DNA of 12,711 nucleotides from DATLYF01 sp035575095 (GTDB taxonomy: Bacteria; Pseudomonadota; Gammaproteobacteria; Competibacterales; Competibacteraceae). The notes below the pieces were generated by a model. That model did no database searches. It saw only the letters and a list, made by a program, of their open reading frames with translations, and was not told the DNA's origin. Below, one piece after another: positions 6,322 to 12,711 of the stretch (its first letter is position 1; each line of letters opens with the position of its first letter). Location of the stretch: assembly GCA_035575095.1 (NCBI GenBank), contig DATLYF010000006.1, forward strand, positions 1-12,711, in the 5' to 3' direction. The position numbers and the translations under genes were made by a program.

Positions 6322-8046
6322 ATGCGCAGTTCATGGCTGCGCCACGCTGCCCTGGCGGCGCTGGCATTTGCTTTGGTCAGCGTCGGCGCGGTCCCCGCCG
6401 CGCCGCTGTTCAGCGACCGCGACATCCTGCATCCGGTCTACGCCCGCCACGGCATGGTGGCCAGCCAGGAGCAACTGGCCACCCGGGTCGGGGTAGAGAT
6501 ACTGAAGCAAGGCGGCAACGCCGTAGACGCGGCGGTGGCAGTAGGCTTCGCCCTGGCCGTCACCTTGCCGCAGGCCGGCAACCTGGGCGGCGGCGGCTTC
6601 ATGGTGCTGCGCAAGGCCGACGGCACGGCCGTGGCCATCGACTTCCGCGAGATGGCGCCGAGCCGGGCCTCCCGCGATATGTATCTGGATGAGCAGGGCG
6701 ATGTGGATTCCAAGCGCTCTCAGTTCAGCCACCTGGCGGTGGGCGTGCCGGGCACGGTGGCAGGGCTGGCCCTGGCCGCCGGCAAGTACGGCACCATGCC
6801 GCTGGACAGCCTGATCGCCCCGGCCATCGAGCTGGCCGAGAAGGGCTTTCCGGTGAGCCAAGCGCTGACCGACTCTCTGGAGAACGCGCGCAAGACCCTG
6901 GAGCCCTGGCCGGCCACTCAGGCCATCTTCTTCAAGTCCGACGGCTCCCCCTGGCAGCCGGGCGAGACCCTGGTGCAGCAGGACCTGGGGCGCTCGCTGC
7001 GGCTCATTGCCGAACAGGGACCGAAAGCCTTCTACGAGGGCGAGATCGCGGCGCTCATCGCCGCCGAGATGGAGCGCCACGGCGGCCTGATCACCCAGGA
7101 GGATCTGAAGAACTACCGGGCGCTGGAGCGCGAGCCGGTGCAGGGCCAGTACCGCGGCTACCGCATCCTCTCCATGCCGCCGCCCAGCTCCGGCGGCGTG
7201 CATATCGTGCAGATCCTCAACATCCTCGAGGAATTCCCGCTCAAGGAGATGGGCGCCGGCAGCGCCGCCGCCATCCACCACATGGCCGAGGCCATGAAGC
7301 GCGCCTACGCCGACCGCTCCGAGTACCTGGGCGACCCGGACTTCGTCAAGGTGCCAGTCAAGGCGCTGACCTCCAAGGACTATGCCAGAGCCCTGGCCGA
7401 GCAGATCAAGCCCGACCGCGCCAGCGTCTCAGCGGAGATCAGGCCCGGCGACCTCGGCCCTTACGAATCCGATAATACCACCCACTATTCGGTGGTGGAC
7501 CAAAACGGCAACGCCGTGGCCGTCACCTATACTCTCAACTTCAGCTACGGCAGCGGCATCGTCGCCGCCGGCACCGGCATCCTGCTCAACAACGAGATGG
7601 ACGATTTCTCCGCCAAGCCCGGCGTGCCTAACGCCTATGGCCTGATCGGCGGCGAAGCCAACGCCATCGCCCCGGCCAAGCGGCCGCTGTCGTCCATGTC
7701 GCCGACCATCGTGGCGGGCGAGGACGGCTGGCTGCTGGTCACCGGCAGCCCCGGCGGCAGCCGCATCATCACCACCACTGTGCAGATCCTCCTCAACCTG
7801 CTGGAGCACGGCATGAATATCGCCGAGGCCACCGCCTTCCCTCGCATCCACCACCAGTGGCTGCCCGACGAGCTGCGTGTCGAGGAGGGGCTGAGCCCCG
7901 ATACCCTCGGGCTGCTGCGCGAGATGGGCCATAGCGTGGTGGCCAAGCCCACCATGGGCAGCACCCAGAGCATCCTCAGGACCCCGGACGGGCTGTTCGG
8001 CGCCACCGACCCGCGCAGCCGCGAGGGCGCGGCGCTGGGATATTGA
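6322..8046 (+). CDS. ggt: Gamma-glutamyltranspeptidase (periplasmic)
   Basis: 574 residues, the normal size of proenzymes that cleave themselves into a large and a small subunit. A Sec signal peptide is visible: RSSWLRH, then a hydrophobic stretch, then an AVPAAP cleavage region near residue 27. The enzyme hydrolyses gamma-glutamyl bonds (glutathione, gamma-glutamyl peptides) or transfers the glutamyl group, in the periplasm. Seen: the substrate-binding DFREMAP (R109), GNLGGGGFMV, the autoprocessing site DNTTHYSVVD with nucleophile T386, LLNNEMDDFS, the lid-loop region KPGVPNAYG, PLSSMSPTI, the oxyanion motif TGSPGGSRI, and HHQWLPDELRVE near the end. All match the E. coli enzyme closely. The gene seems monocistronic: 169 bp separate it from rfbB, and only 4 bp separate its stop from the stop of the convergent cytochrome gene. 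No terminator is visible there. Confidence 0.97.
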   Translation: MRSSWLRHAALAALAFALVSVGAVPAAPLFSDRDILHPVYARHGMVASQEQLATRVGVEILKQGGNAVDAAVAVGFALAVTLPQAGNLGGGGFMVLRKADGTAVAIDFREMAPSRASRDMYLDEQGDVDSKRSQFSHLAVGVPGTVAGLALAAGKYGTMPLDSLIAPAIELAEKGFPVSQALTDSLENARKTLEPWPATQAIFFKSDGSPWQPGETLVQQDLGRSLRLIAEQGPKAFYEGEIAALIAAEMERHGGLITQEDLKNYRALEREPVQGQYRGYRILSMPPPSSGGVHIVQILNILEEFPLKEMGAGSAAAIHHMAEAMKRAYADRSEYLGDPDFVKVPVKALTSKDYARALAEQIKPDRASVSAEIRPGDLGPYESDNTTHYSVVDQNGNAVAVTYTLNFSYGSGIVAAGTGILLNNEMDDFSAKPGVPNAYGLIGGEANAIAPAKRPLSSMSPTIVAGEDGWLLVTGSPGGSRIITTTVQILLNLLEHGMNIAEATAFPRIHHQWLPDELRVEEGLSPDTLGLLREMGHSVVAKPTMGSTQSILRTPDGLFGATDPRSREGAALGY

Positions 8047-8050
8047 GCCC

Positions 8051-9394
8051 TCAATCTCCCACCGCCAACCCGCTCGGCACCGTCATCGGCTGCAATCCAC
8101 GCAGGTCGATGCAGGCCGGATCGGTCAGGGCGTGGAGGAAGGCCACGAGCCGGTCGAGCTCCTCCTCGCTCAGTTCCAGCGGCACGATGTCCAGGCGTGC
8201 GGCCAGGCCGCGGCGGCGCTCGGGGTCGCGCATCACCGTGAAATCTTGGGCATCCAGGTCGGCCCGCGGCGGCAGCCGCGCCTGGGCCGGGTCGTAGCGC
8301 TCCAGGGCCGCGGCCGGATTTAGGTGGTGGCGCACCATGCTCTTCAGATCGGCATAGGCGCCGGCGTGGCCCCACGGCCCGGTGAGGGCGATCTGGCGCA
8401 GGCTGGGGGTACGGAAACGGAAGCGGTCGATGGGATCGAAGGTCTCGCGTTCGCGCCCGAAGTCATCCAGACCGTCGAAGTAGCCGGGCTGGTTGTCGCC
8501 CTTGCCGGGGCCGATCTGCGGCACGCCGATGGCGTGGAAGCGGTGATCGGTCTGGAACGGGCCGCTATGGCAGTGACTGCAGCCGGCCTTGCCGTAGAAC
8601 AGCTCCGCCCCGGCCTCGGCCGCCGGGCTGGCCAGCGCCCGGTCGCCGCGCACCGCCCGGTCGAAGGGGGAGTCGGTACAGCGCAAGGCGGCGGCCTGGA
8701 AGGCGGCGAGGGCGTTGGCGGCGTGGACGATGTGCATGTCCTGGGGACCGGCCAGCTCGGGGAAGGCGGCGCGGAACAGCTCGACGTACTCGGGGATGGC
8801 GCGCAGCCGCTGCGCCAACAGCTCCCAGGCGTCCTCCAGGCGGTCGGCGGCAACGGCATCGGCGACCGGGTTCGCGCCGGGCTGGCCGGCCATTTCCTCG
8901 TGGGTCACCAGGGTGAACAGGGCCTGGGCCGCCAAGACGCCGTCCAGCCCGGGCGGCAGCCGCTCCCCGGCCGGGGTAAGGAAACGCCCCGGCTGCGCCG
9001 GATCGGCCGCCACCCGGCCGTCGGCGAACAGCACGCTGAACTCCCGCGCCCCCAGGTTGAACAGCGCCGGGGCGTTGCGCGGGATGCGCATGGTGACGCC
9101 GCGCTCGGGGCCGTCTGGCCGGCGCCCGGTGCCGAAGCCTACCGCCCCCGTACCCAGCGGCAGGGACAGGCCATCGCCCAGGGCCGCCTGGGGGTTGTGG
9201 CAGGTGGCGCAGGCGATGTTGCGGTCGCCGCTGAGGATCTTGTCGAAGAACAGCAGCCGGCCGAGGGCCTCCCGCGGCAGGTTGCGCGGCGGGAAATCGG
9301 CATCGGACACCACCAGGTCGGGCACGCCCTGGGCGGCGGCCAGGCTCGGAAACAACAGCAACAGGGCGGTGAGGCGGGCGCGGACGGCGTGCAT
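8051..9394 (-). CDS. Secreted di-haem cytochrome c peroxidase / MauG-family protein
   Basis: 447 residues. Signal peptide at 1-21 (a hydrophobic run ending in LAAA before Q22). Two c-type haem motifs: CATCH (C62-H66) and CSHCH (C272-H276), one in each half, as in bacterial di-haem peroxidases. Other family blocks: LGRLLFFDKILSGDRNIACATCHNP, RNAPALFNLGAR, VLFADGRV, VTHEEMAG, and FRTPSLRQIALTGPWGHAGAYADLKSMVRHH in the second domain. It should sit in the periplasm and either reduce hydrogen peroxide or, as in MauG and MbnH, use high-valent haem to oxidise a protein partner; the sequence alone does not decide. The ATG at 9394 has a perfect GGGAGGT 6 nt upstream. It is divergent from the OmpA-type gene (123 bp between the starts), so the two may share regulation. 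It is longer than classical peroxidases, mainly through insertions after the first haem and a C-terminal tail after residue 425. Confidence 0.9.
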   Translation of the reverse strand: MHAVRARLTALLLLFPSLAAAQGVPDLVVSDADFPPRNLPREALGRLLFFDKILSGDRNIACATCHNPQAALGDGLSLPLGTGAVGFGTGRRPDGPERGVTMRIPRNAPALFNLGAREFSVLFADGRVAADPAQPGRFLTPAGERLPPGLDGVLAAQALFTLVTHEEMAGQPGANPVADAVAADRLEDAWELLAQRLRAIPEYVELFRAAFPELAGPQDMHIVHAANALAAFQAAALRCTDSPFDRAVRGDRALASPAAEAGAELFYGKAGCSHCHSGPFQTDHRFHAIGVPQIGPGKGDNQPGYFDGLDDFGRERETFDPIDRFRFRTPSLRQIALTGPWGHAGAYADLKSMVRHHLNPAAALERYDPAQARLPPRADLDAQDFTVMRDPERRRGLAARLDIVPLELSEEELDRLVAFLHALTDPACIDLRGLQPMTVPSGLAVGD

Positions 9395-9517
9395 GGCGAA
9401 ACCTCCCTTCCGGCGCGCAGCGCAATCCTCTTGGATATAGCAGGCGAGGCCCGACCGCGACAGCGCCCGATTTCGTCTACAAAGAGAGGGACAGCAACGA
9501 TAAGGAGGGGCAGTGCC

Positions 9518-11521
9518 ATGAACCGATCCTGCGCAAGACCTCCCCAGCGGCTCGGTACCCTGATCGCCGGCTGCATACTGGCCTCCAGCGCCGGCGCCCA
9601 GACTACCGCCGAGACCGCACCGGCACCGGCCTCCGAGACCGACCTGGCCTACATCGGCGAATCCGCCCGGCTAGCCATCGGCTACGACTCGGAACTCGAT
9701 CTCTACGGGGAATATCAGCAGGTCTTCGCCGAGCAGGAGGACTCGGCCTGGGTCGGTACGGTATGGGCCGCGGACCAGTCCGGCGGCGTGCAGCTCAACT
9801 ACCACTGGCTGGGCGGCGGCCGGATCGATGACCCGGAAGAGCAGCTCTGGGTCAACAAGCTGTTCCTGGCCTGGGACCGCAACAACGACAACGACCAGAA
9901 GGTCACCCTGGGCTACGGCTACGAGCGCAGCCGCTGGTTCTGGGAAGCCTACCTCTCCGCCGGCGTCACCGGCCGGCGTCTGGTGGAAGAGCGCACCTCG
10001 TCGATCAGCGACAGCGTGCAGTTCACCGATGACAGCGGCCAGCTGTTCATCCAGCCGCGCACCATCACCACTCTCACCGACGTCTACGAGCGCCCCTACG
10101 ACTGGGGCGTGGGCGTGCGCGTCGGCCATCTCTACGAGGAGCAGTTGCTGCGGGTGCGCGCCGGCCTGGACTACGAGTGGGGCGACTACGGCTCGCACCA
10201 GACCACGGTCTCGCTGAGCGCCGAGAAGCTCTTCCACAACAGTCCCCACAGCCTGGCGCTGCACGCCCTGTACTACGACAAGTCGGGCGACTTCGAGGCG
10301 GGTGACAGCGACGACGCCCAGGTGCGGCTGCTCTATCGCTACGACTTCGGCGGTCCCGGCTACCGGCCGCGGCGGGTGCCGGCCCAGCCGGTGGCGGTGG
10401 CCGCACCGGCGCCCATGGTGGAGAACCGCATCACCCTGGAGACCGACGCCCTGTTCCAGTTCGACCGCTCGGACCTCATCCCCGCCGCGCGGCGCGCCCT
10501 CGATCAGATCATCGAGCGCATCCGCAGCGCCGAGGTGGAAGGCCCCATCAGTGTGATCGGCCACACCTGCGACATCGGCAGCGACGCCTACAACCAGGGC
10601 CTGTCGGAACGCCGCGCCAACGCGGTGGCCGACTACCTGGTACAGGGCGGCATCGCGCGCAGCCGCCTGATGGTGGAGGGCCGCGGCGAGCGCGAACCCA
10701 AGGTACCCAACCTCTCCGAGGCTCACCGGCGCCAGAATCGCCGCGTCGACATCACCGTGGTGACGCGCCAGCCGGTGGCGGCGCCGGTGCAGGCACCGGG
10801 GGTGGAATGGGTGAGCAAGCCGGTGTGGATACAGCGCGCCCTGCGCAACCCGGCCGAGCACAAGCGCGCCGTGGACGTCTACCGCATCGAGCAGACTCGC
10901 AGCGAGACCACCCTGGGCGAGCCCTCCCTGGTCAATCGCCCGCCGCGAGCCGCCGGCGACAGCGCCAGCGTGCTGCGCGACAGCCTCGGCAACCCCCTCG
11001 ACGTACTGGCCAACGACAGCGATCCGGATGGCGATGCCCTGACCATCGTCGACGTCAGCCAGCCGGCCAACGGCCAGGTGAGCAACCTGGGCACATCGCT
11101 GACCTACACCCCCGCGCCGGGCTTCACCGGCAGCGATACCTTCAGCTACACGGTGAGCGACGGCAAGGGCGGTAGCGCCAGCGCCAGCGTGGTGGTCACC
11201 GTCAGCGGCGACGGTGGCGGCGGTGACGGCGGCGCGGGCGGCAACCGCGCGCCCCAGGCCAACGACGACAGCGCCGTGACCTCGCGCAACCGGCCGGTGA
11301 CCATCCCGGTGCTAGGCAACGACAGCGACCCCGACGGCGATGCCCTGACCATCGTCGCCCTCACCTCCCCAGCCAACGGCAGCGTGAGCGAGAGCGGCGG
11401 CCTGGTCACCTACGCGCCGCTGGCTGGCTTCCGCGGCGTCGATACCTTCATCTATACCGTATCCGACGGTCGCGGCGGCACTGACAGCGCCACGGTGACG
11501 GTGACGGTGCGCAGCTACTGA
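9518..11521 (+). CDS. OmpA-type outer membrane protein with two C-terminal tandem-95/Ig-like modules
   Basis: 667 residues. Signal peptide 1-28 (LIAGCILASSAGAQ). Residues about 43-278 alternate polar and aromatic residues and end in LLYRYDF, fitting a transmembrane beta-barrel. A Pro/Ala-rich hinge follows (283-300). Residues 304-413 are an OmpA C-terminal peptidoglycan-binding domain: LFQFDRSDL, GHTCDIGSDAYNQGLSERRANAV (D352 and R365 fall at the diaminopimelate-contacting positions) and RRQNRRVDI. Residues 414-475 form a linker with ALRNPAEHKR. Then come two Ig-like modules (about 476-563 and 578-667) joined by a Gly/Asp-rich linker, each with NDSDPDGDALTIV (499 and 601), a probable calcium site, and a FxYTVSDGxGG strand. 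The start is the ATG at 9518 with AAGGAGGGG 7 nt upstream; the frame happens to stay open far upstream, but that part is antisense to the cytochrome gene. Role: probably outer membrane anchoring or adhesion. Ig modules after the peptidoglycan domain would be periplasmic, which is unusual. Confidence 0.85.
   Translation: MNRSCARPPQRLGTLIAGCILASSAGAQTTAETAPAPASETDLAYIGESARLAIGYDSELDLYGEYQQVFAEQEDSAWVGTVWAADQSGGVQLNYHWLGGGRIDDPEEQLWVNKLFLAWDRNNDNDQKVTLGYGYERSRWFWEAYLSAGVTGRRLVEERTSSISDSVQFTDDSGQLFIQPRTITTLTDVYERPYDWGVGVRVGHLYEEQLLRVRAGLDYEWGDYGSHQTTVSLSAEKLFHNSPHSLALHALYYDKSGDFEAGDSDDAQVRLLYRYDFGGPGYRPRRVPAQPVAVAAPAPMVENRITLETDALFQFDRSDLIPAARRALDQIIERIRSAEVEGPISVIGHTCDIGSDAYNQGLSERRANAVADYLVQGGIARSRLMVEGRGEREPKVPNLSEAHRRQNRRVDITVVTRQPVAAPVQAPGVEWVSKPVWIQRALRNPAEHKRAVDVYRIEQTRSETTLGEPSLVNRPPRAAGDSASVLRDSLGNPLDVLANDSDPDGDALTIVDVSQPANGQVSNLGTSLTYTPAPGFTGSDTFSYTVSDGKGGSASASVVVTVSGDGGGGDGGAGGNRAPQANDDSAVTSRNRPVTIPVLGNDSDPDGDALTIVALTSPANGSVSESGGLVTYAPLAGFRGVDTFIYTVSDGRGGTDSATVTVTVRSY
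11012..11356 (+). repeat. In-frame tandem repeat, 306-bp period, encoding two Ig-like modules
   Basis: A block of about 39 bp beginning AACGACAGCGA at 11012 recurs at 11318 with a few synonymous changes. The offset is 306 bp, i.e. 102 codons. The match is strongest in the NDSDPDGDALTIV segment and continues more weakly through the modules. Confidence 0.8.
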
Positions 11522-11531
11522 CCCCCCGGCC

Positions 11532-11558
11532 CGGCTCCGCCCAGCGCGGGCGGGGCCG
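11532..11558 (+). terminator. Strong GC hairpin after the OmpA-type gene, terminator-like
   Basis: An 11-bp stem (11532-11542 with 11548-11558, one G-T pair) closes a 5-nt loop, AGCGC. It starts 11 bp after the OmpA stop codon. No T-run follows, so it may act with Rho or only stabilise the 3' end. Confidence 0.5.
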
Positions 11559-11571
11559 ACGGCTGCGGCTG

Positions 11572-11600
11572 TTGACATCCACCGGCCGCGCCTCTAACAT
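11572..11600 (+). promoter_or_regulatory. Sigma-70 promoter of tRNA-Ala
   Basis: Perfect -35 TTGACA (11572-11577), a 17-bp spacer, and -10 TAACAT (11595-11600, four of six consensus bases). The -10 box ends 14 bp before the first base of the tRNA, so transcription would start about 7-9 bp before it. Confidence 0.85.
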
Positions 11601-11614
11601 TGCGATCCTCTTTC

Positions 11615-11690
<76 letters not shown>

Positions 11691-11697
11691 AATGCCC

Positions 11698-11726
11698 AAG
11701 GCCAGAGTGAAAGCTCTGGCCTTTTT
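11698..11726 (+). terminator. Intrinsic terminator of the tRNA-Ala transcript
   Basis: Perfect stem GGCCAGAG (11700-11707) with CTCTGGCC (11714-11721), loop TGAAAG, followed by TTTTT (11722-11726). The two A's before the stem can pair with the first T's. It begins 8 bp after the CCA end. Confidence 0.93.
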
Positions 11727-11799
11727 CGTTGCTCGCACGGAACCACGACTCCTCGCTACCTCGCCGGGGATTTTCGTTCCCGCACCCACGCTTTCGCCG

Positions 11800-11805
11800 T
11801 ACAAT
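11800..11805 (+). promoter_or_regulatory. Possible -10 element for a leaderless transcript
   Basis: TACAAT (five of six matches to TATAAT) ends 8 bp before the ATG of the small membrane protein gene. The transcription start would then fall on or just before the ATG. The -35 region (TTCCCG at 11777-11782) is poor. Confidence 0.4.
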
Positions 11806-11813
11806 CCTGCCCC

Positions 11814-12056
11814 ATGTCTACCGTCACTCCACACCGCCCATCCCGGCTCGCCTTGTGCGGCCGCTGGCTGATCTACCTCGGCATCGCCCTGATCGTCGCC
11901 GCCCTCGTGCTCGGCTTCGGCGCTCTCAGCCTGGGCTGGGGCCGCGACGCCATTCCCTTCCTCAGCCTGGCGCCGCTGGGAATCCTGCTATGCTTTGCCG
12001 GTCTAGTGGGAGTGTTGCTCGGCAACCCCGAGGAGCACCGCCCCGATCCGGATTAG
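11814..12056 (+). CDS. Small two-helix inner membrane protein, unknown function
   Basis: 80 residues. A basic N-terminus (HRPSRLALCGR) precedes a first membrane helix (about 17-41, LIYLGIALIVAALVLGFGAL), then a short loop with GWGRDAIP, a second helix (about 47-70, FLSLAPLGILLCFAGLVGVLLG) and an acidic tail NPEEHRPDPD. I do not recognise the family. The frame runs open through the tRNA from upstream, but the ATG at 11814 is the first sensible start. There is no Shine-Dalgarno; instead a -10-like box lies just before the ATG. The stop is 18 bp before the start of the M16 protease, so the two are probably co-transcribed. The hydrophobic pattern makes a real product likely, but the exact start is less certain. 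Confidence 0.65.
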   Translation: MSTVTPHRPSRLALCGRWLIYLGIALIVAALVLGFGALSLGWGRDAIPFLSLAPLGILLCFAGLVGVLLGNPEEHRPDPD

Positions 12057-12074
12057 CCACTGGTCAGCCAAGAG

Positions 12075-12711
12075 ATGTCCACACCCGCATCCCGTTTCGA
12101 ACTGCTCCGTTCCCGTTCCATCCCCTCGTTGCGCGTCGAGCTGGAGGAATACCGCCACCGCGGTACCGGTGCCCGCCACCTGCACCTCAAGGCGAACGAC
12201 CCGCACAACGCCTTCCTGGTGGCCTTCCTCACCGTGCCCCAGGACTCCACCGGCGTGGCCCACATCCTGGAGCACACCGCGCTGTGCGGCAGCCGGCGCT
12301 TTCCGGTGCGCGACCCGTTCTTCATGATGATCCGCCGCTCGCTCAACACCTTCATGAACGCCTTCACCGCCAGCGACTGGACGGCCTATCCCTTCGCCAG
12401 CCAGAACCGCAAGGACTTCAACAATCTGCTGGAGGTGTACCTGGATGCGGCGTTCTTCCCGCTGCTGGACGAGCTGGATTTCGCCCAGGAGGGCCACCGC
12501 CTGGAGTTTGCCGAACCGGGCAATCCGGCCTCGCCGCTGGTCTACAAGGGGGTGGTGTACAACGAGATGAAGGGGGCGATGAGTTCCCCGGTCAGCCGGC
12601 TGTCGCAGTCGCTGCAGACCTATCTGTTCCCCACCACCACCTATCACTACAACAGCGGCGGCGAACCGAGCGATATCCCGCGCCTGAGCCACGCCCAGCT
12701 CAAGGCCTTCC
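12075..12711 (+). CDS. M16C zinc metalloprotease (PreP/insulinase family), N-terminal part, 3' end outside window
   Basis: 212 codons are visible and the frame is open at the window edge. Seen: the inverted zinc motif HILEH (H63, E66, H67) in the context STGVAHILEHTALCGSRRFPVRDPF, the third zinc ligand E164 in YNEMKGAMS, 97 residues after H67 as in presequence proteases, then LNTFMNAFTASDWTAYPFASQN and LFPTTTYHYNSGGEPSDI. These are hallmark blocks of the M16C subfamily, about 970 residues when complete, whose members degrade unfolded peptides in a closed chamber. There is no signal peptide, so it should be cytosolic. The ATG at 12075 is the first start after the in-frame stop of the preceding gene (12054-12056); it has only a weak ribosome site (AAGAG close to the ATG), consistent with translational coupling. 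Confidence 0.93.
   Translation, partial: MSTPASRFELLRSRSIPSLRVELEEYRHRGTGARHLHLKANDPHNAFLVAFLTVPQDSTGVAHILEHTALCGSRRFPVRDPFFMMIRRSLNTFMNAFTASDWTAYPFASQNRKDFNNLLEVYLDAAFFPLLDELDFAQEGHRLEFAEPGNPASPLVYKGVVYNEMKGAMSSPVSRLSQSLQTYLFPTTTYHYNSGGEPSDIPRLSHAQLKAF

Noticed and set aside
5214..6425. Minus-strand open frame of about 400 codons over rfbB
   Set aside because: Antisense to rfbB, whose catalytic motifs are complete; the antisense product is Gly/Val/Ala-rich with no motif.
8324..9517. A plus-strand open frame of almost 1.2 kb joined in frame to the OmpA-type gene, which would give a 1065-residue protein
   Set aside because: It is antisense to the well-supported di-haem cytochrome gene, its product is a low-complexity Ala/Gly/Arg/Gln mix, and a signal peptide with strong ribosome site marks the true start at 9518. 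Open antisense frames are expected from high-GC codon use.

Overview
The window is GC-rich DNA, with third codon positions dominated by G and C, and it is densely packed with genes. It looks like the chromosome of a high-GC gammaproteobacterium, Pseudomonas- or Halomonas-like. The pointers are the aerobic carnitine genes (cdhA, cdhB and a CdhR/GbdR-type regulator), a BCAM0308-family protein, a periplasmic gamma-glutamyltranspeptidase with a Gram-negative signal peptide, an OmpA-type protein, strong AAGGAGG-type ribosome binding sites and a tRNA-Ala with encoded CCA. I cannot fix the genus from the sequence alone.

Layout. (1) 1-1941, plus strand: the tail of an EamA/DMT transporter, then L-carnitine dehydrogenase (cdhA) and a hot-dog thioesterase (cdhB, betainyl-CoA thioesterase type) with a strong hairpin between them. 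(2) 1951-2020 is a 70-bp island of about 87% A+T, very unlike its surroundings. It sits directly before a degenerate EAL-domain gene (2089-2907) that has lost its catalytic residues. (3) 2950-3336, minus strand: a conserved-looking small gene (88 codons) that has no usable start. A good ATG and ribosome binding site lie just upstream but in another frame, and a TGA blocks its own frame. It looks frameshifted or interrupted. (4) 3441-3950, plus: a BCAM0308-family zinc-ribbon protein. (5) 3963-4940, minus: an AraC/GATase1 regulator, probably the carnitine regulator cdhR. (6) 5139-6152, plus: rfbB (dTDP-glucose 4,6-dehydratase) without its usual partners. (7) 6322-8046, plus: gamma-glutamyltranspeptidase. 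(8) 8051-9394, minus: a secreted di-haem cytochrome c peroxidase/MauG-family protein, divergent from (9) 9518-11521, plus: an outer-membrane OmpA-type protein ending in two tandem Ig-like (tandem-95 type) modules. (10) 11572-11726: a complete tRNA-Ala(GGC) transcription unit with promoter, tRNA and terminator. (11) 11814-12056: an 80-residue two-helix membrane protein, possibly translated from a leaderless mRNA. It is followed 18 bp later by the N-terminal half-domain of an M16C (PreP-like) zinc metalloprotease that runs off the window.

Functional picture. CdhA oxidises L-carnitine to 3-dehydrocarnitine. The cleavage enzyme CdhC is not in this window and may lie upstream of the transporter gene. 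CdhB then releases glycine betaine from betainyl-CoA, and the AraC/GATase1 protein probably switches the pathway on. About 2 kb of unrelated, partly degenerate genes behind the AT-rich island separates the regulator from the catabolic genes, which suggests an insertion into or rearrangement of the carnitine locus. The rest is mostly cell-envelope functions (RfbB, GGT, MauG-like protein, OmpA-Ig) plus a tRNA and protease block. I see no insertion sequence, CRISPR array or phage gene.
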